From Nocardioides mangrovicus (GTDB taxonomy: Bacteria > Actinomycetota > Actinomycetes > Propionibacteriales > Nocardioidaceae), in NCBI RefSeq assembly GCF_003674065.1, contig NZ_RDBE01000001.1, forward strand, positions 581,614 to 645,613: 64,000 bases of DNA, written 5' to 3'. This document shows, one piece after another, positions 52,040 to 60,446 of this stretch (positions are counted from its first letter, which is position 1; each line of letters opens with the position of its first letter). A program made the position numbers and the translations under genes. The notes beneath the pieces are model-generated. The model ran no database searches and was not told the DNA's origin. It worked only from the letters and a program-made list of their open reading frames with translations.

Positions 52040-52783
52040 GTGTTCGACCTCGCCGGCCGCACCGCCCTGGTCACCGGCGCGAGCAGCGGCATCGGCGAGG
52101 CGATCGCGCGCGGGCTGGCCGACCTCGGCGTCACGGTCGGTTGCTTCGCGCGTCCCTCCGAGCGGCTCGACACCGTGGTGGCCGACCTCGGCCCGCGTGC
52201 GCTGGCCTGCCCCGGCGACGTCCGCGACACCGCAGCGCTGGCCGCGGCCGTCACCACCGTGGAGGAGCACGGCCCGCTGACGCTGGCGGTGAACAATGCC
52301 GGCGTCGCCGACGCCCACCCGGCCGAGGAGATGCCGTTGGCGCAGTGGCAGCGCGTGCTCGACGTCAACCTCACCGGCGTCTTCGCCTCCTGCCAGGCCG
52401 AGGCGCCCGCGCTGTTCCGCGCGGGCGGTGGCGCCATCGTCAACATCGCCTCGATGTCGGGCTCGATCGCCAACCGCGGGCTGACCCAGGCGCACTACAA
52501 CAGCTCCAAGGCCGCGCTCGTCCACCTCGGCCGCAGCCTGGCCTGGGAGTGGGCCGACCGCGGCGTGCGGGTCAACACCGTGAGCCCCGGCTACACCAAC
52601 ACGCCCATGGCCCGGCGCCCCGAGCAGGTGGCCAAGATGGCCGGCTACGCCGCCGACACGCCCCTGGGCCGCAACGCCGAGCCGGAGGAGATCGTCGGAC
52701 CGGTGGTGTTCCTGCTCAGCGACGCCGCCTCGTTCGTCACCGGGATCGACCTGCTGGTCGACGGCGGCCACACCATCTGGTGA
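52040..52783 (+). CDS. Short-chain dehydrogenase/reductase
   Basis: 247 aa, GTG start one base after the E2 stop. Classical SDR motifs: TGASSGIGEA (cofactor), NNAG, and the catalytic Ser-Tyr-Lys set in IASMSGSIANRGLTQAHYNSSKAAL. Closing VTGIDLLVDGGHTIW is typical of polyol/sugar dehydrogenases. It could oxidise the imported polyol or a keto intermediate. Converges on the SorC gene with a 2-bp gap. Confidence 0.9.
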   Translation: MFDLAGRTALVTGASSGIGEAIARGLADLGVTVGCFARPSERLDTVVADLGPRALACPGDVRDTAALAAAVTTVEEHGPLTLAVNNAGVADAHPAEEMPLAQWQRVLDVNLTGVFASCQAEAPALFRAGGGAIVNIASMSGSIANRGLTQAHYNSSKAALVHLGRSLAWEWADRGVRVNTVSPGYTNTPMARRPEQVAKMAGYAADTPLGRNAEPEEIVGPVVFLLSDAASFVTGIDLLVDGGHTIW

Positions 52784-52785
52784 GG

Positions 52786-53742
52786 TCAGGAGACCAGGTA
52801 CTCCGCGGTGACGGTGTCGGTCACCAGCGTGTCGACGTAGCCGCCGGCCAGGGCCGCGCGGATCGCGGCGTGCTTGCGCTCGCCGCCGGCGACCGCCCAC
52901 CGGCGTCGGGCCGACTTCAGCTGCTCGCGGGTGACGCCGATGACCAGCTCGTCGAGCTCGCCGTCGATGGCGTTGCCGTCAGCGTCGAGGAAGTGCAGGC
53001 ACACCTCGCCGACGGCGCCGCGGTCGCGCATCTGCTTGAACTGCTCGTGGGTGAAGAAGTTGTCGCCCGCGGTCAGCGCGGGGTCGACCTCGGCGGCGCC
53101 GATACCCACCAGGGCGAGGTCGATGTGGTCGAGCATCGCCAGCGCCTGCTGGGCGTAGACGTCGCGGCTGACCATCAGCTCACGCATCTCGGCGCTGGCC
53201 ACCACGCCGGGAGTGCGCAGGAACACCGCCTGCGCGTCGGCCAGCGTGGCCAGCTGACGGGTGGAGTAGGCGGCGTCGTGCTGCAACGACGGCGGCCCGA
53301 GGTCGCCGAGCATCTCCACCACGTGGGTGGTCTTGGTGCGCAGCGGCGCGAGGTCGTCGACCAGCACCCGCAGCGTCTGGCTCCAGGAGGTGAAGCCGAT
53401 GGTGGGGGCGTCGAAGGTCACGTCGCCCAGCAGCGTGCCCATGGCGTGGGCGAGGTCGCGGGTGAGCTCGGCGGAGTCCTGGCTGACGACGTCGATGACG
53501 TGCACCTCGCGGACCGGGTAGCGCTGCTCCACGGCGTCCTCGAGGTCGCCGAAGATGTGCGGCGGCACCGCGACGACGGTGCGCACGATGCCGGACTCCT
53601 CGGCCTGGGTGAGCAGCCGGGAGACCCGCGACTGGCTGATCTGGAGCCTGCTGGCAATGTCGGTCTGCCGCATGCCGTGGGTGTGGTAGAGCCGCGCGAC
53701 CTTCGTCATCAGACGGGTCTGCTCGTCGGCCATGGCGGTCAT
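52786..53742 (-). CDS. SorC/DeoR-family sugar-binding transcriptional regulator
   Basis: 318 aa. N-terminal helix-turn-helix: KVARLYHTHGMRQTDIASRL then QISQSRVSRLL (about residues 14-45). The rest is the SorC effector domain related to phosphosugar isomerases, with IGFTSWSQTLRVLVDDL and VGIGAAEVDPALTAGDNFF. Members sense phosphorylated sugars or polyols; EryD, the erythritol-operon repressor, belongs here. It diverges from the GlpD-like gene and probably binds the inverted repeat between them. ATG at 53733 is an alternative start. Confidence 0.9.
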   Translation of the reverse strand: MTAMADEQTRLMTKVARLYHTHGMRQTDIASRLQISQSRVSRLLTQAEESGIVRTVVAVPPHIFGDLEDAVEQRYPVREVHVIDVVSQDSAELTRDLAHAMGTLLGDVTFDAPTIGFTSWSQTLRVLVDDLAPLRTKTTHVVEMLGDLGPPSLQHDAAYSTRQLATLADAQAVFLRTPGVVASAEMRELMVSRDVYAQQALAMLDHIDLALVGIGAAEVDPALTAGDNFFTHEQFKQMRDRGAVGEVCLHFLDADGNAIDGELDELVIGVTREQLKSARRRWAVAGGERKHAAIRAALAGGYVDTLVTDTVTAEYLVS

Positions 53743-53783
53743 CCTAGGTTGACAGGGGCGGTGTGACGGGCATTACGCTACAT

Positions 53784-53812
53784 CTGCATTCATATCCAGC
53801 ATAGATATGCAG
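53784..53812. promoter_or_regulatory. Inverted-repeat operator between SorC and GlpD-like genes
   Basis: CTGCAT (53784-53789) and ATGCAG (53807-53812) are perfect outer arms; the inner TCATATC-CAGC-ATAGAT is A+T-rich. The right arm touches the AGGAGG ribosome binding site of the GlpD-like gene, so a bound regulator would block transcription or initiation. Its ATTCATATC half matches the site at 48176-48184. Confidence 0.65.
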
Positions 53813-53822
53813 GAGGTCGGCC

Positions 53823-55415
53823 ATGTCCGACGCGAGCAAGCCCTACGACCTGGTGGTCGTCGGGGCCGGCATCAACGGCCTCGGTGTGGCCCGCGACGCC
53901 GCGAGCCGGGGGCTGCGCGTGGTGCTGCTGGAGCAGGACGACCTCTGCAGCGGCGTCTCGGCCTGGTCCGGTCGGCTGGTGCACGGCGGGCTGCGCTACC
54001 TCGAGCACCGCGACGTCGCGCTGGTGCGCGAGTCGCTGCGCGAGCGCGAGCGGCTGTTCCGGCTCGCGCCCCACCTCGTGCGCCCGAAGCGGCTCATCAT
54101 GCCGTTCTACTCCCACAACAAGCGTCCGGCCTGGCTGATCCGGGTGGGCATGCTGGTCTACGACGCCCTCTCCTTCGACAAGCGCACCGGCCGCCACGAG
54201 ATCCTCAGCCGCTCGGCCCTGCTGCGCCGCTTCGCCGGGATCGACACCGACGGCCTGGGCGGTGCGGCGGTGTTCACCGACGGCCAGGTCGAGTACGCCG
54301 AGCGGCTCTGCGTCGAGGTGGCGTTGGCCGCGCGCGGGGCGGGTGCCGACATCCGCACCAAGGCCCGCGTGGAGGAGCCGCTGATCGAGGGCGGCCAGGT
54401 GGTCGGCGTGCGCTACCGCGACACCAGCAGCGGGGGCGGCGACACGCTGCACGAGGTGCGCGGCCACGTGGTGCTCAACGTCGCGGGTCCCTGGATCGAC
54501 CGGGTGTTTCGCCGGGGCGCGCCCGAGCAGCCCCGCCTCAACGGCGGCACGAAGGGCAGCCACCTGGTCGTCGACCCGTTCCCCGGCGCACCTGACGACG
54601 TCGTCTACTACGAGTCCAAGGCCGACGGCCGGCTCGTGCTGGTGATCCCCTGGATGGGCCGCTACCTGATCGGCACCACCGACCTGCGCTTCGACGACGA
54701 CCCCTCGCTGGCGCGCTGCGACGCCGCAGAGATGTGCTACCTGCTCGAGGAGGTCAACACCCTCATCCCCGAGGCGCGGCTGACCCGCGACGACGTGCTC
54801 TTCACCTACTCCGGCGTGCGGCCGCTGCCCTACGCCCCCGACGTGGAGGAGTGGGAGATCCCGCGCAGCCACGTGCTCCACGACCATGCCCCCGACCTGC
54901 CCAACGTGGTCACCGTCGTGGGCGGCAAGCTCACCACCTACCGGCAGCTGGCCGAGGACGCGGTCGACGACGTCTTCCGCCGGCTCGGGCGCACCGCGCC
55001 GCGCTGCGTGACGGCGTACCTGCCGCTGCCCGGCGCCGTCGGCGACCCGCGCGAGGTGGGGGAGGCGCTGACCGCGCTCGGGCTCTCCACCACCAGCGTC
55101 GTCCGGCTGGTGCAGCTCTACGGCGGCCGGGCTCTCGACGTCGTAGCCGCCGGCGGCCACGAGGTGCTCGACGAGGACTCCGGCGCCCTGGTGGCCGAGC
55201 TGTTCTTCGCGGTGGACCACGAGCTCGCGCGTACCCTCACCGACGTGCTCGCCCGCCGGCTGCTGCTCGCGTTCGAGCCCGGCCACGGTCGCGAGGCCGC
55301 CGGGCGCGCGGCCGACCTGCTCGGCGAGCGGCTGGGCTGGAGCTCCGAGCAGCGTGCCTCGCAGCTGGCCGAGTACGAGGAGTGGCTGACCCGGCTGGCG
55401 GTCCCGGCGCCATGA
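53823..55415 (+). CDS. FAD-dependent glycerol-3-phosphate dehydrogenase-like protein (GlpD/EryB type)
   Basis: 530 aa. FAD-binding LVVVGAGINGLGVARDAASRG at residues 10-30, SAWSGRLVHGGLRYLEH (substrate-side arginine and family signature), RPLPYAPDV and the C-terminal DAO_C domain. The GlpD family oxidises glycerol-3-phosphate to DHAP at the membrane; erythritol-phosphate dehydrogenase EryB is a relative. Strong AGGAGG before the ATG. Coupled to the kinase downstream by a 4-bp overlap. Confidence 0.87.
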   Translation: MSDASKPYDLVVVGAGINGLGVARDAASRGLRVVLLEQDDLCSGVSAWSGRLVHGGLRYLEHRDVALVRESLRERERLFRLAPHLVRPKRLIMPFYSHNKRPAWLIRVGMLVYDALSFDKRTGRHEILSRSALLRRFAGIDTDGLGGAAVFTDGQVEYAERLCVEVALAARGAGADIRTKARVEEPLIEGGQVVGVRYRDTSSGGGDTLHEVRGHVVLNVAGPWIDRVFRRGAPEQPRLNGGTKGSHLVVDPFPGAPDDVVYYESKADGRLVLVIPWMGRYLIGTTDLRFDDDPSLARCDAAEMCYLLEEVNTLIPEARLTRDDVLFTYSGVRPLPYAPDVEEWEIPRSHVLHDHAPDLPNVVTVVGGKLTTYRQLAEDAVDDVFRRLGRTAPRCVTAYLPLPGAVGDPREVGEALTALGLSTTSVVRLVQLYGGRALDVVAAGGHEVLDEDSGALVAELFFAVDHELARTLTDVLARRLLLAFEPGHGREAAGRAADLLGERLGWSSEQRASQLAEYEEWLTRLAVPAP

Positions 55416-56899
55416 GCCGCCGGCTGGCCGTCGCCTTGGACCTGGGGTCGAGCAGTGCTCGCACCGTGGTGGTCGACGCGGACGGCGAGGTGGTGGCCCA
55501 GGCCGGCCGGCCGACGGATCCGCAGTACCCGCAGCGCGGCTGGGTCGAGCTCGACCCGTGGCACCTGTGGCACGGGCTGCGCGACTCCCTGGAGGAGGCG
55601 CTCGCCCACGCCGGCGCCACCACCGACGACATCGCCGGTGCCGGCGTCACCACCTCGCGCGAGACCTGCCTGGTCTGGGACCGCGCCACCGGCGAGCCGG
55701 TGCACCCGGCGATCATGTGGATGTCGAAGCAGACCGACGCCATCGTCGAGCGCTGGCGCGCCGATGGCCTCGACGAGGAGTTCCGCCGTCGCACCGGGCT
55801 CTTCAACGACTCCTTCTTCTCCGCCGCCAAGTACGCCTGGATCCTCGAGAACGTCGACGGCGCCCGGGCGCGGGCCGAGGCGGGGGAGCTGGCCGGCGGC
55901 ACGCTCGACACCTGGCTGGTGTGGAACCTGACCGGCGGCCGCAGCCACGCCACCGACCCCAGCGAGGCCTCGCGTACCGCGCTGTACTCGCTGGCCGACC
56001 TGGCCTGGGACGACGTCCTGCTCGAGGCCTGCGGGGTCCCGCGGGCGCTGCTGCCCGAGGTGCTCGACTCCGACGGCGACTTCGGCCAGGCCCGCCCCGC
56101 CGACCTGCAGCTGCCCGGCACGCGAGCCTTCGACGTCTCGGCCGTCATGGGCGACCAGATGGCGGGGATGTTCGGGCAGGGCTGCCTGGCCACCGGGGCG
56201 GTGAAGAACACCTTCGGCACCGCCGGCGTGCTCACCGCCAACACCGGTGAGCGCCCGGCGATCCTCGACGGGCTCACCGCCAGCGTCGGCTGGACCCTGG
56301 CCGGCACCACCGACTACGAGGCCGAAGGCGTCGTCTTCCACAGCGGCCAGACGCTGCAGTGGCTGCGGGAGAACCTGGGCGTGCTCGGCGAGGGCGAGCG
56401 CAGCGAGCAGGTGGCGGCGCAGGTCGAGGACAGCAACGGCGTCTACGTCGTGCCGGCCTTCGCCGGCATCTGCGCGCCGCGCTGGGTGCGCGACGCCGCC
56501 GCCGGCATCGTCGGGCTCACGCTGGAGACCCAGCGCGCCCACGTGGTCCGGGCCGGGCTGGAGGCGATGGCCTACCAGACCCGCGACAACGTCGAGGCCT
56601 TCCGGGCCAGCGGCTACGAGGTGCCCGAGCTGCGCGTCGACGGCGGGGCCACCACCAACGAGCTGCTATGCCAGTTCCAGGCAGACATCCTCGGCGTGCC
56701 CGTGCTGCGTCCCACCCAGCTCGAGCAGACCGCCATCGGCGTCGCGCACGTCGCCGGCGTCGCGGGCGGCCTGTGGCAGCTGGGCGACCTGGCCGAGCGG
56801 TGGCAGGTGGAGCGGGTCTTCGAGCCGCAGATGTCGCCCGACCGGCGCGAGAGCCTCTACGCCGGCTGGCGCGAGGCCGTCCGCAGCGTCGTCGGGTGA
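55412..56899 (+). CDS. Glycerol kinase-like FGGY kinase with altered substrate pocket
   Basis: 495 aa, aligned by eye to E. coli GlpK over its length: GTLDTWLVWNLTGGRSHATD, ASRTALYSL, NGVYVVPAFAGICAPRW, RVDGGATTNELLCQFQADILG. The glycerol-contact Arg-Glu (TSRETC) and Asp-Gln (MGDQMAG) are kept. The position of E. coli Tyr135 is Phe (FNDSFFSAAK) and Phe270 appears as Val (TAGVLTANTGE). That suggests a polyol other than glycerol, for example a four-carbon one. ATGA overlap with the GlpD-like gene. Confidence 0.85.
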   Translation: MSRRLAVALDLGSSSARTVVVDADGEVVAQAGRPTDPQYPQRGWVELDPWHLWHGLRDSLEEALAHAGATTDDIAGAGVTTSRETCLVWDRATGEPVHPAIMWMSKQTDAIVERWRADGLDEEFRRRTGLFNDSFFSAAKYAWILENVDGARARAEAGELAGGTLDTWLVWNLTGGRSHATDPSEASRTALYSLADLAWDDVLLEACGVPRALLPEVLDSDGDFGQARPADLQLPGTRAFDVSAVMGDQMAGMFGQGCLATGAVKNTFGTAGVLTANTGERPAILDGLTASVGWTLAGTTDYEAEGVVFHSGQTLQWLRENLGVLGEGERSEQVAAQVEDSNGVYVVPAFAGICAPRWVRDAAAGIVGLTLETQRAHVVRAGLEAMAYQTRDNVEAFRASGYEVPELRVDGGATTNELLCQFQADILGVPVLRPTQLEQTAIGVAHVAGVAGGLWQLGDLAERWQVERVFEPQMSPDRRESLYAGWREAVRSVVG

Positions 56900-56916
56900 G
56901 GTCGCAGACTGACCGT

Positions 56917-57624
56917 GTGACCTCGACCGAGCTGACGGTGGTGCGCCGGCCGGCGCCGGTGAGCGGTCGGAGCGACCTCGACGCGGTCAAGGCGGCCTTC
57001 GACGCACTCGACCCCGACGCCGGTGACGGTGCGACACTGCTGCTGGGCCGGTGTGCACCGACGGCGGCCTTCACCCGCCGCGACGCGCTGCTGCCGGGCT
57101 ACCACGAGGCCTGTGCCGTGGCGCTCGAGCGCGGCTTCGAGCCGGTGCTGCGCCCGGTCGGCGGGCACCTGGCCGCCTACGACGAGGGCAGCCTGGTGGT
57201 GCACCTGTGGCAGCCGCTGCGCGAGGCCCGCGAGGGCATCCGGTCGCGCTTCGAGCGCCTCGGCACCGCCCTGGGCGAGGCGCTGAGCGGACTCGGCGTC
57301 CCCGACGTCCGCCTCGGCGCGGTGCCGGGGGAGTACTGCGACGGCGAGTGGAGCCTCAACCACGCCGGGCGCCACAAGCTGGTCGGCACCGGCCAGCGCA
57401 TCAGCCGCAACGGCTACCTGTTCTCCGCGGTCGTCGTCGTCACCGGCGCCGACCGGCTGCGCTCGCTGCTGGTGCCGGCCTACGACGCGCTCGGCCTCGG
57501 GCTCGACCCCGAGACGGTGGGCGAGGTGTCGGCGAGCGTGCCGGGGATCGGGGTGGAGCAGGTGGCCGAGGCGGTGGCAGAGGCGGTGGCAGAGGCGGTG
57601 GCAGAGGCCCTCGGCGCCGGCTAG
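56917..57624 (+). CDS. Lipoate-protein ligase family protein (LplA/BPL fold)
   Basis: 235 aa from the GTG at 56917; a GTG at 56896 (overlapping the kinase stop) adds 7 residues. Domain segments of the lipoate/biotin ligase fold are visible: LRPVGGHLAAYDEGSLVVHL, GEYCDGEWSLNHAG and the catalytic lysine in GRHKLVGTGQRISRNG. The C-terminus ends in three AEAV repeats. In the same regulon as a free lipoyl protein (50281), it is the natural candidate to attach lipoate or octanoate to it. Confidence 0.83.
   Translation: MTSTELTVVRRPAPVSGRSDLDAVKAAFDALDPDAGDGATLLLGRCAPTAAFTRRDALLPGYHEACAVALERGFEPVLRPVGGHLAAYDEGSLVVHLWQPLREAREGIRSRFERLGTALGEALSGLGVPDVRLGAVPGEYCDGEWSLNHAGRHKLVGTGQRISRNGYLFSAVVVVTGADRLRSLLVPAYDALGLGLDPETVGEVSASVPGIGVEQVAEAVAEAVAEAVAEALGAG
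57568..57607. repeat. 12-bp tandem repeat at the 3' end of the ligase gene
   Basis: GAGGCGGTGGCA is repeated three times with a partial fourth copy, encoding a short Ala-Glu-Ala-Val helix. In-frame copy-number change would alter only tail length. Confidence 0.8.
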
Positions 57625-58772
57625 GTCCGCTCGGCCAGCGCTGCGGCGTTGCGGGCGGCGAGGTCGAGGGCGCACTCGCGCGGCGTACGCCCGGACCGGG
57701 CCGCGTCGTCGAGCACGGTGGTGACGAGGCGGTGCATGACCGCGTCGATCTTGGCGAAGGAGGAGTCGGCGTCGGGAGCGATGTCGCCGAAGACGACCCA
57801 CCACCACCAGGCGTTGGTCATCACGTTGGCCAGGAAGTCGGGCACGACCAGCACGCCGCGAGAGGTCAGGGCGGCCTCGGCGTCGGGGAGCGTGGGCAGG
57901 TTGGCGCCCTCGACGACGATCGGCGCCCGCACGCGGTCGGCGTCCTCGGCGGTGATGACGTACGACATCGCGGCCGGCACCAGCAGGTCGCACGGCACGT
58001 CGAGCCAGGAGTCGTCGGTGGCGACGGCGCCCTCGGGCAGCCTGCCGCGGTCGATGACGCCGAGTCCGTCGCGGCCGGCCAGCAGCGCCTCGACGTCGAG
58101 GCCGGCGTCGTCGCGCACGAGGCCGGCGCGGTCGGCGACGGCCACCACGCGCACTCCGGCGGCGGCCAGGTAGCGCGCCGCCGCGCCGCCGATGGAGCCG
58201 AAGCCCTGCACCACCGCGGTGTCGATCGGCAGCCCGTGGTGGGCGGCGGCCTCGAGCGCGGCGCGGGCGACGCCGTAGCCGCCGACGACGTCGCCCAGAG
58301 AGATGCCGCCGACGCTGCGGGCGAACGCCTCGGCCAGCCGGTCGCGGGCCGCCGGGGCGTCGTCGAGGGTGGCGAAGACGGCCTCGACCGTGGAGGCCAG
58401 GCCGAGCTCGGCGGCCACCACGTCGAGCGTCTCCTGCCGCAGCCCGAAGTCCTCGCCGGTGTTCCACTGCTCGCGGACCACCGGCAGCACGGCGGCCAGG
58501 AAGCGTCGCAGCACCTCGATCGCCTCGGGGTCGGCCGGGTCGACGTCGATGCCGCCCTTGCCGCCGCCCAGCGGCAGGTAGCGGTCGGCCGGGTCGTAGA
58601 CCAGCGCCTCCTTGCGGCTCATGCCCTGCGCGAGCCCGCGCACCTCGGCCAGCGTGCAGCCCTCGCGCAGCCGCAGGCCGCCGCTGGCCAGGCCGTGCAC
58701 CAGCCGGTCGATGACCACCCAGCCCCGGCGTCCGGTCACCGGGTCGGTCCAGGCGATCTCCAGCAGGCTCAT
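57621..58772 (-). CDS. Glu/Leu/Phe/Val dehydrogenase family protein
   Basis: 383 aa, ATG at 58772 overlapping the TPP-enzyme stop (ATGA). The dimerisation/catalytic half has LPLGGGKGGIDVDP with the catalytic lysine; the Rossmann half has VVQGFGSIGGAAARYLAAAGVRVV (residues about 188-211). The catalytic aspartate region is QWNTGEDFG. Members deaminate amino acids to 2-oxo acids. The 3' end overlaps the ligase gene tail to tail by 4 bp. Confidence 0.87.
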   Translation of the reverse strand: MSLLEIAWTDPVTGRRGWVVIDRLVHGLASGGLRLREGCTLAEVRGLAQGMSRKEALVYDPADRYLPLGGGKGGIDVDPADPEAIEVLRRFLAAVLPVVREQWNTGEDFGLRQETLDVVAAELGLASTVEAVFATLDDAPAARDRLAEAFARSVGGISLGDVVGGYGVARAALEAAAHHGLPIDTAVVQGFGSIGGAAARYLAAAGVRVVAVADRAGLVRDDAGLDVEALLAGRDGLGVIDRGRLPEGAVATDDSWLDVPCDLLVPAAMSYVITAEDADRVRAPIVVEGANLPTLPDAEAALTSRGVLVVPDFLANVMTNAWWWWVVFGDIAPDADSSFAKIDAVMHRLVTTVLDDAARSGRTPRECALDLAARNAAALAERT

Positions 58773-60382
58773 GGGCGCACCACCAGGTGGATCACCGTGG
58801 GCCGGTCGGCGGCGAACGCGGCGGTGACGGCGCCGCTGAGCCCGTCGACGTCGTCGAGCCGTACGCCGTGGCACCCCAACGACTTGCCCAGTGCGGCGAA
58901 GTCGGGGGAGGGGAGATCGACCGCGTGGACCGGGTCGCCTCGCTCGGCCATCTCGTTCCTGATCTCGCCGTAGCCGCCGTTGTCGACGACGACGACCGGC
59001 AGCGCGAGCGCCTGCTCGGCTGCCGTGGCCAGCTCGGCGACGGTGAACATGACCCCGCCGTCGCCCAGCAGCGCCAGCACCGGGCGGCCGGGGTGCGCCA
59101 GCTTCACGCCGATGGCCGCCGGCAGGGCGTAGCCGAGGGTGCCGTAGCCCGACGGGAACAGGTAGGCACCCGGTGCGTACGCCGGCAGGTGGGCCAGTGC
59201 GCCCAGGTAGCTGACCATCGCGTTGTCGGCGGCGACGACGGCGTCGCGGGCCAGCGCCGCAGCCAGCGCCGCGACCAGCTCGAGCCACGCAGCGCCCTCC
59301 TCCTGCGACTCGGCGAGCTTGCGCTCGCGCCAGGTGGCGACGTCGACCTCGCGCGTCGCCTCGCCCAACCGAGCGAGGATCGCCTGCAGGGACAGGGATG
59401 CGTCGCCCACGACGGCCACCTCGGGGGAGGCGTTGGTGAGGACGCCGACGGGGTCGACGTCGACACGCACGAGCCGGCCGGCTACCGGCAGCGGGCCGTA
59501 CCAGAGGTCGGCGGGGGCCAGCTCGGTGCCCACCGCGAGCACGACGTCGGCCTGCTCGACCAGCGCGGCCACGGCCGGCAGGTGGATGCCGGCGCCGAGC
59601 GCGAGCGGGTGATCCTCGGGCAGGACGCCCTTGCCGTTGGCGGTGGTGACCACCGGCGCGCCCAGCCGCTCGGCGACCGCGCGGACCTCCGCGGCCGCGC
59701 CGCGGGCGCCGCCCCCGACCACGATCACCGGTGCGGTGGCGGCCGAGAGCCGTGCCACCGCAGCCGCGACGGCTGCCTGCGGCGGTGTGGCCGGCGCCAC
59801 CTCGGCGACGAGCACCGGCCCGGTGTCGGCGTCCTCCTCGAGCACGTCGAGCGGCACCTCCAGGTGCACCGGCCGGGGTCGTCCGGAGGTCATGATCGCG
59901 AACGCCTGCGCCACCGCCGTCGGGATCTCGGCGACGCTGGTGGGGCGCAGGCTCGCCGCGGCGACGGCGGCCATCGCGCCCTGCTGGTCGCGGGTCTCGT
60001 GGAGCAGGCCCTGCCCGAGCGTCGGCTGCCGCAGCGGCATGCCGGGGGAGACGACGAGCACCGGCACGGAGTCCGAGTACGCCTGCCCCACGGCGGTGGC
60101 GACGTTGAGCACCGCGGGTCCGCTGGTCACCAGGGCCACCCCGACACGCCCGGTGCTGCGCGCGTACCCGTCGGCGGCGTAGCCCGCGCCCTGCTCGTGA
60201 CGAGTGCCGACGTGGCGGACGCCGTAACGCGCCAGGTGCCGGTAGATCTCCAGGTTGTGCGTGCCGGGGATGCCGAAGGCGAGGTCCACCCCGTGCGCGG
60301 CCAGGGCCGCCACGAGCGCCTCACCTCCCCTCACGCGTCGCAGTATGGCCGGTCGAGCGCCGCCCGCCGAAACGCCGAGCAT
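58769..60382 (-). CDS. TPP-dependent enzyme, acetolactate synthase/benzoylformate decarboxylase-like
   Basis: 537 aa, ATG at 60382 with GGGAGG 4 nt upstream. N-terminal pyrimidine domain with the catalytic glutamate in GTRHEQGAGYAADGYAR; central Rossmann-like domain; C-terminal TPP-binding GDGGVMFTVAELATAAEQALAL...VVDNGGYGEI, where the usual NN is DNGG. Could make acyloins from, or decarboxylate, a 2-oxo acid. Translational coupling with the amino-acid dehydrogenase suggests the latter makes its 2-oxo-acid substrate. Confidence 0.87.
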   Translation of the reverse strand: MLGVSAGGARPAILRRVRGGEALVAALAAHGVDLAFGIPGTHNLEIYRHLARYGVRHVGTRHEQGAGYAADGYARSTGRVGVALVTSGPAVLNVATAVGQAYSDSVPVLVVSPGMPLRQPTLGQGLLHETRDQQGAMAAVAAASLRPTSVAEIPTAVAQAFAIMTSGRPRPVHLEVPLDVLEEDADTGPVLVAEVAPATPPQAAVAAAVARLSAATAPVIVVGGGARGAAAEVRAVAERLGAPVVTTANGKGVLPEDHPLALGAGIHLPAVAALVEQADVVLAVGTELAPADLWYGPLPVAGRLVRVDVDPVGVLTNASPEVAVVGDASLSLQAILARLGEATREVDVATWRERKLAESQEEGAAWLELVAALAAALARDAVVAADNAMVSYLGALAHLPAYAPGAYLFPSGYGTLGYALPAAIGVKLAHPGRPVLALLGDGGVMFTVAELATAAEQALALPVVVVDNGGYGEIRNEMAERGDPVHAVDLPSPDFAALGKSLGCHGVRLDDVDGLSGAVTAAFAADRPTVIHLVVRP

Positions 60383-60446
60383 GTAGCCTCCCGACCTACT
60401 TCGATGCCCCGCTGATGCTCCAGCCGACCGTGGAGGGAACCCTCAC

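Noticed and set aside
53790-55286. Long minus-strand frame over the GlpD-like gene
   Set aside because: Val/Gly/Ala/His-rich antisense shadow; the plus frame has clear FAD-binding and family motifs.
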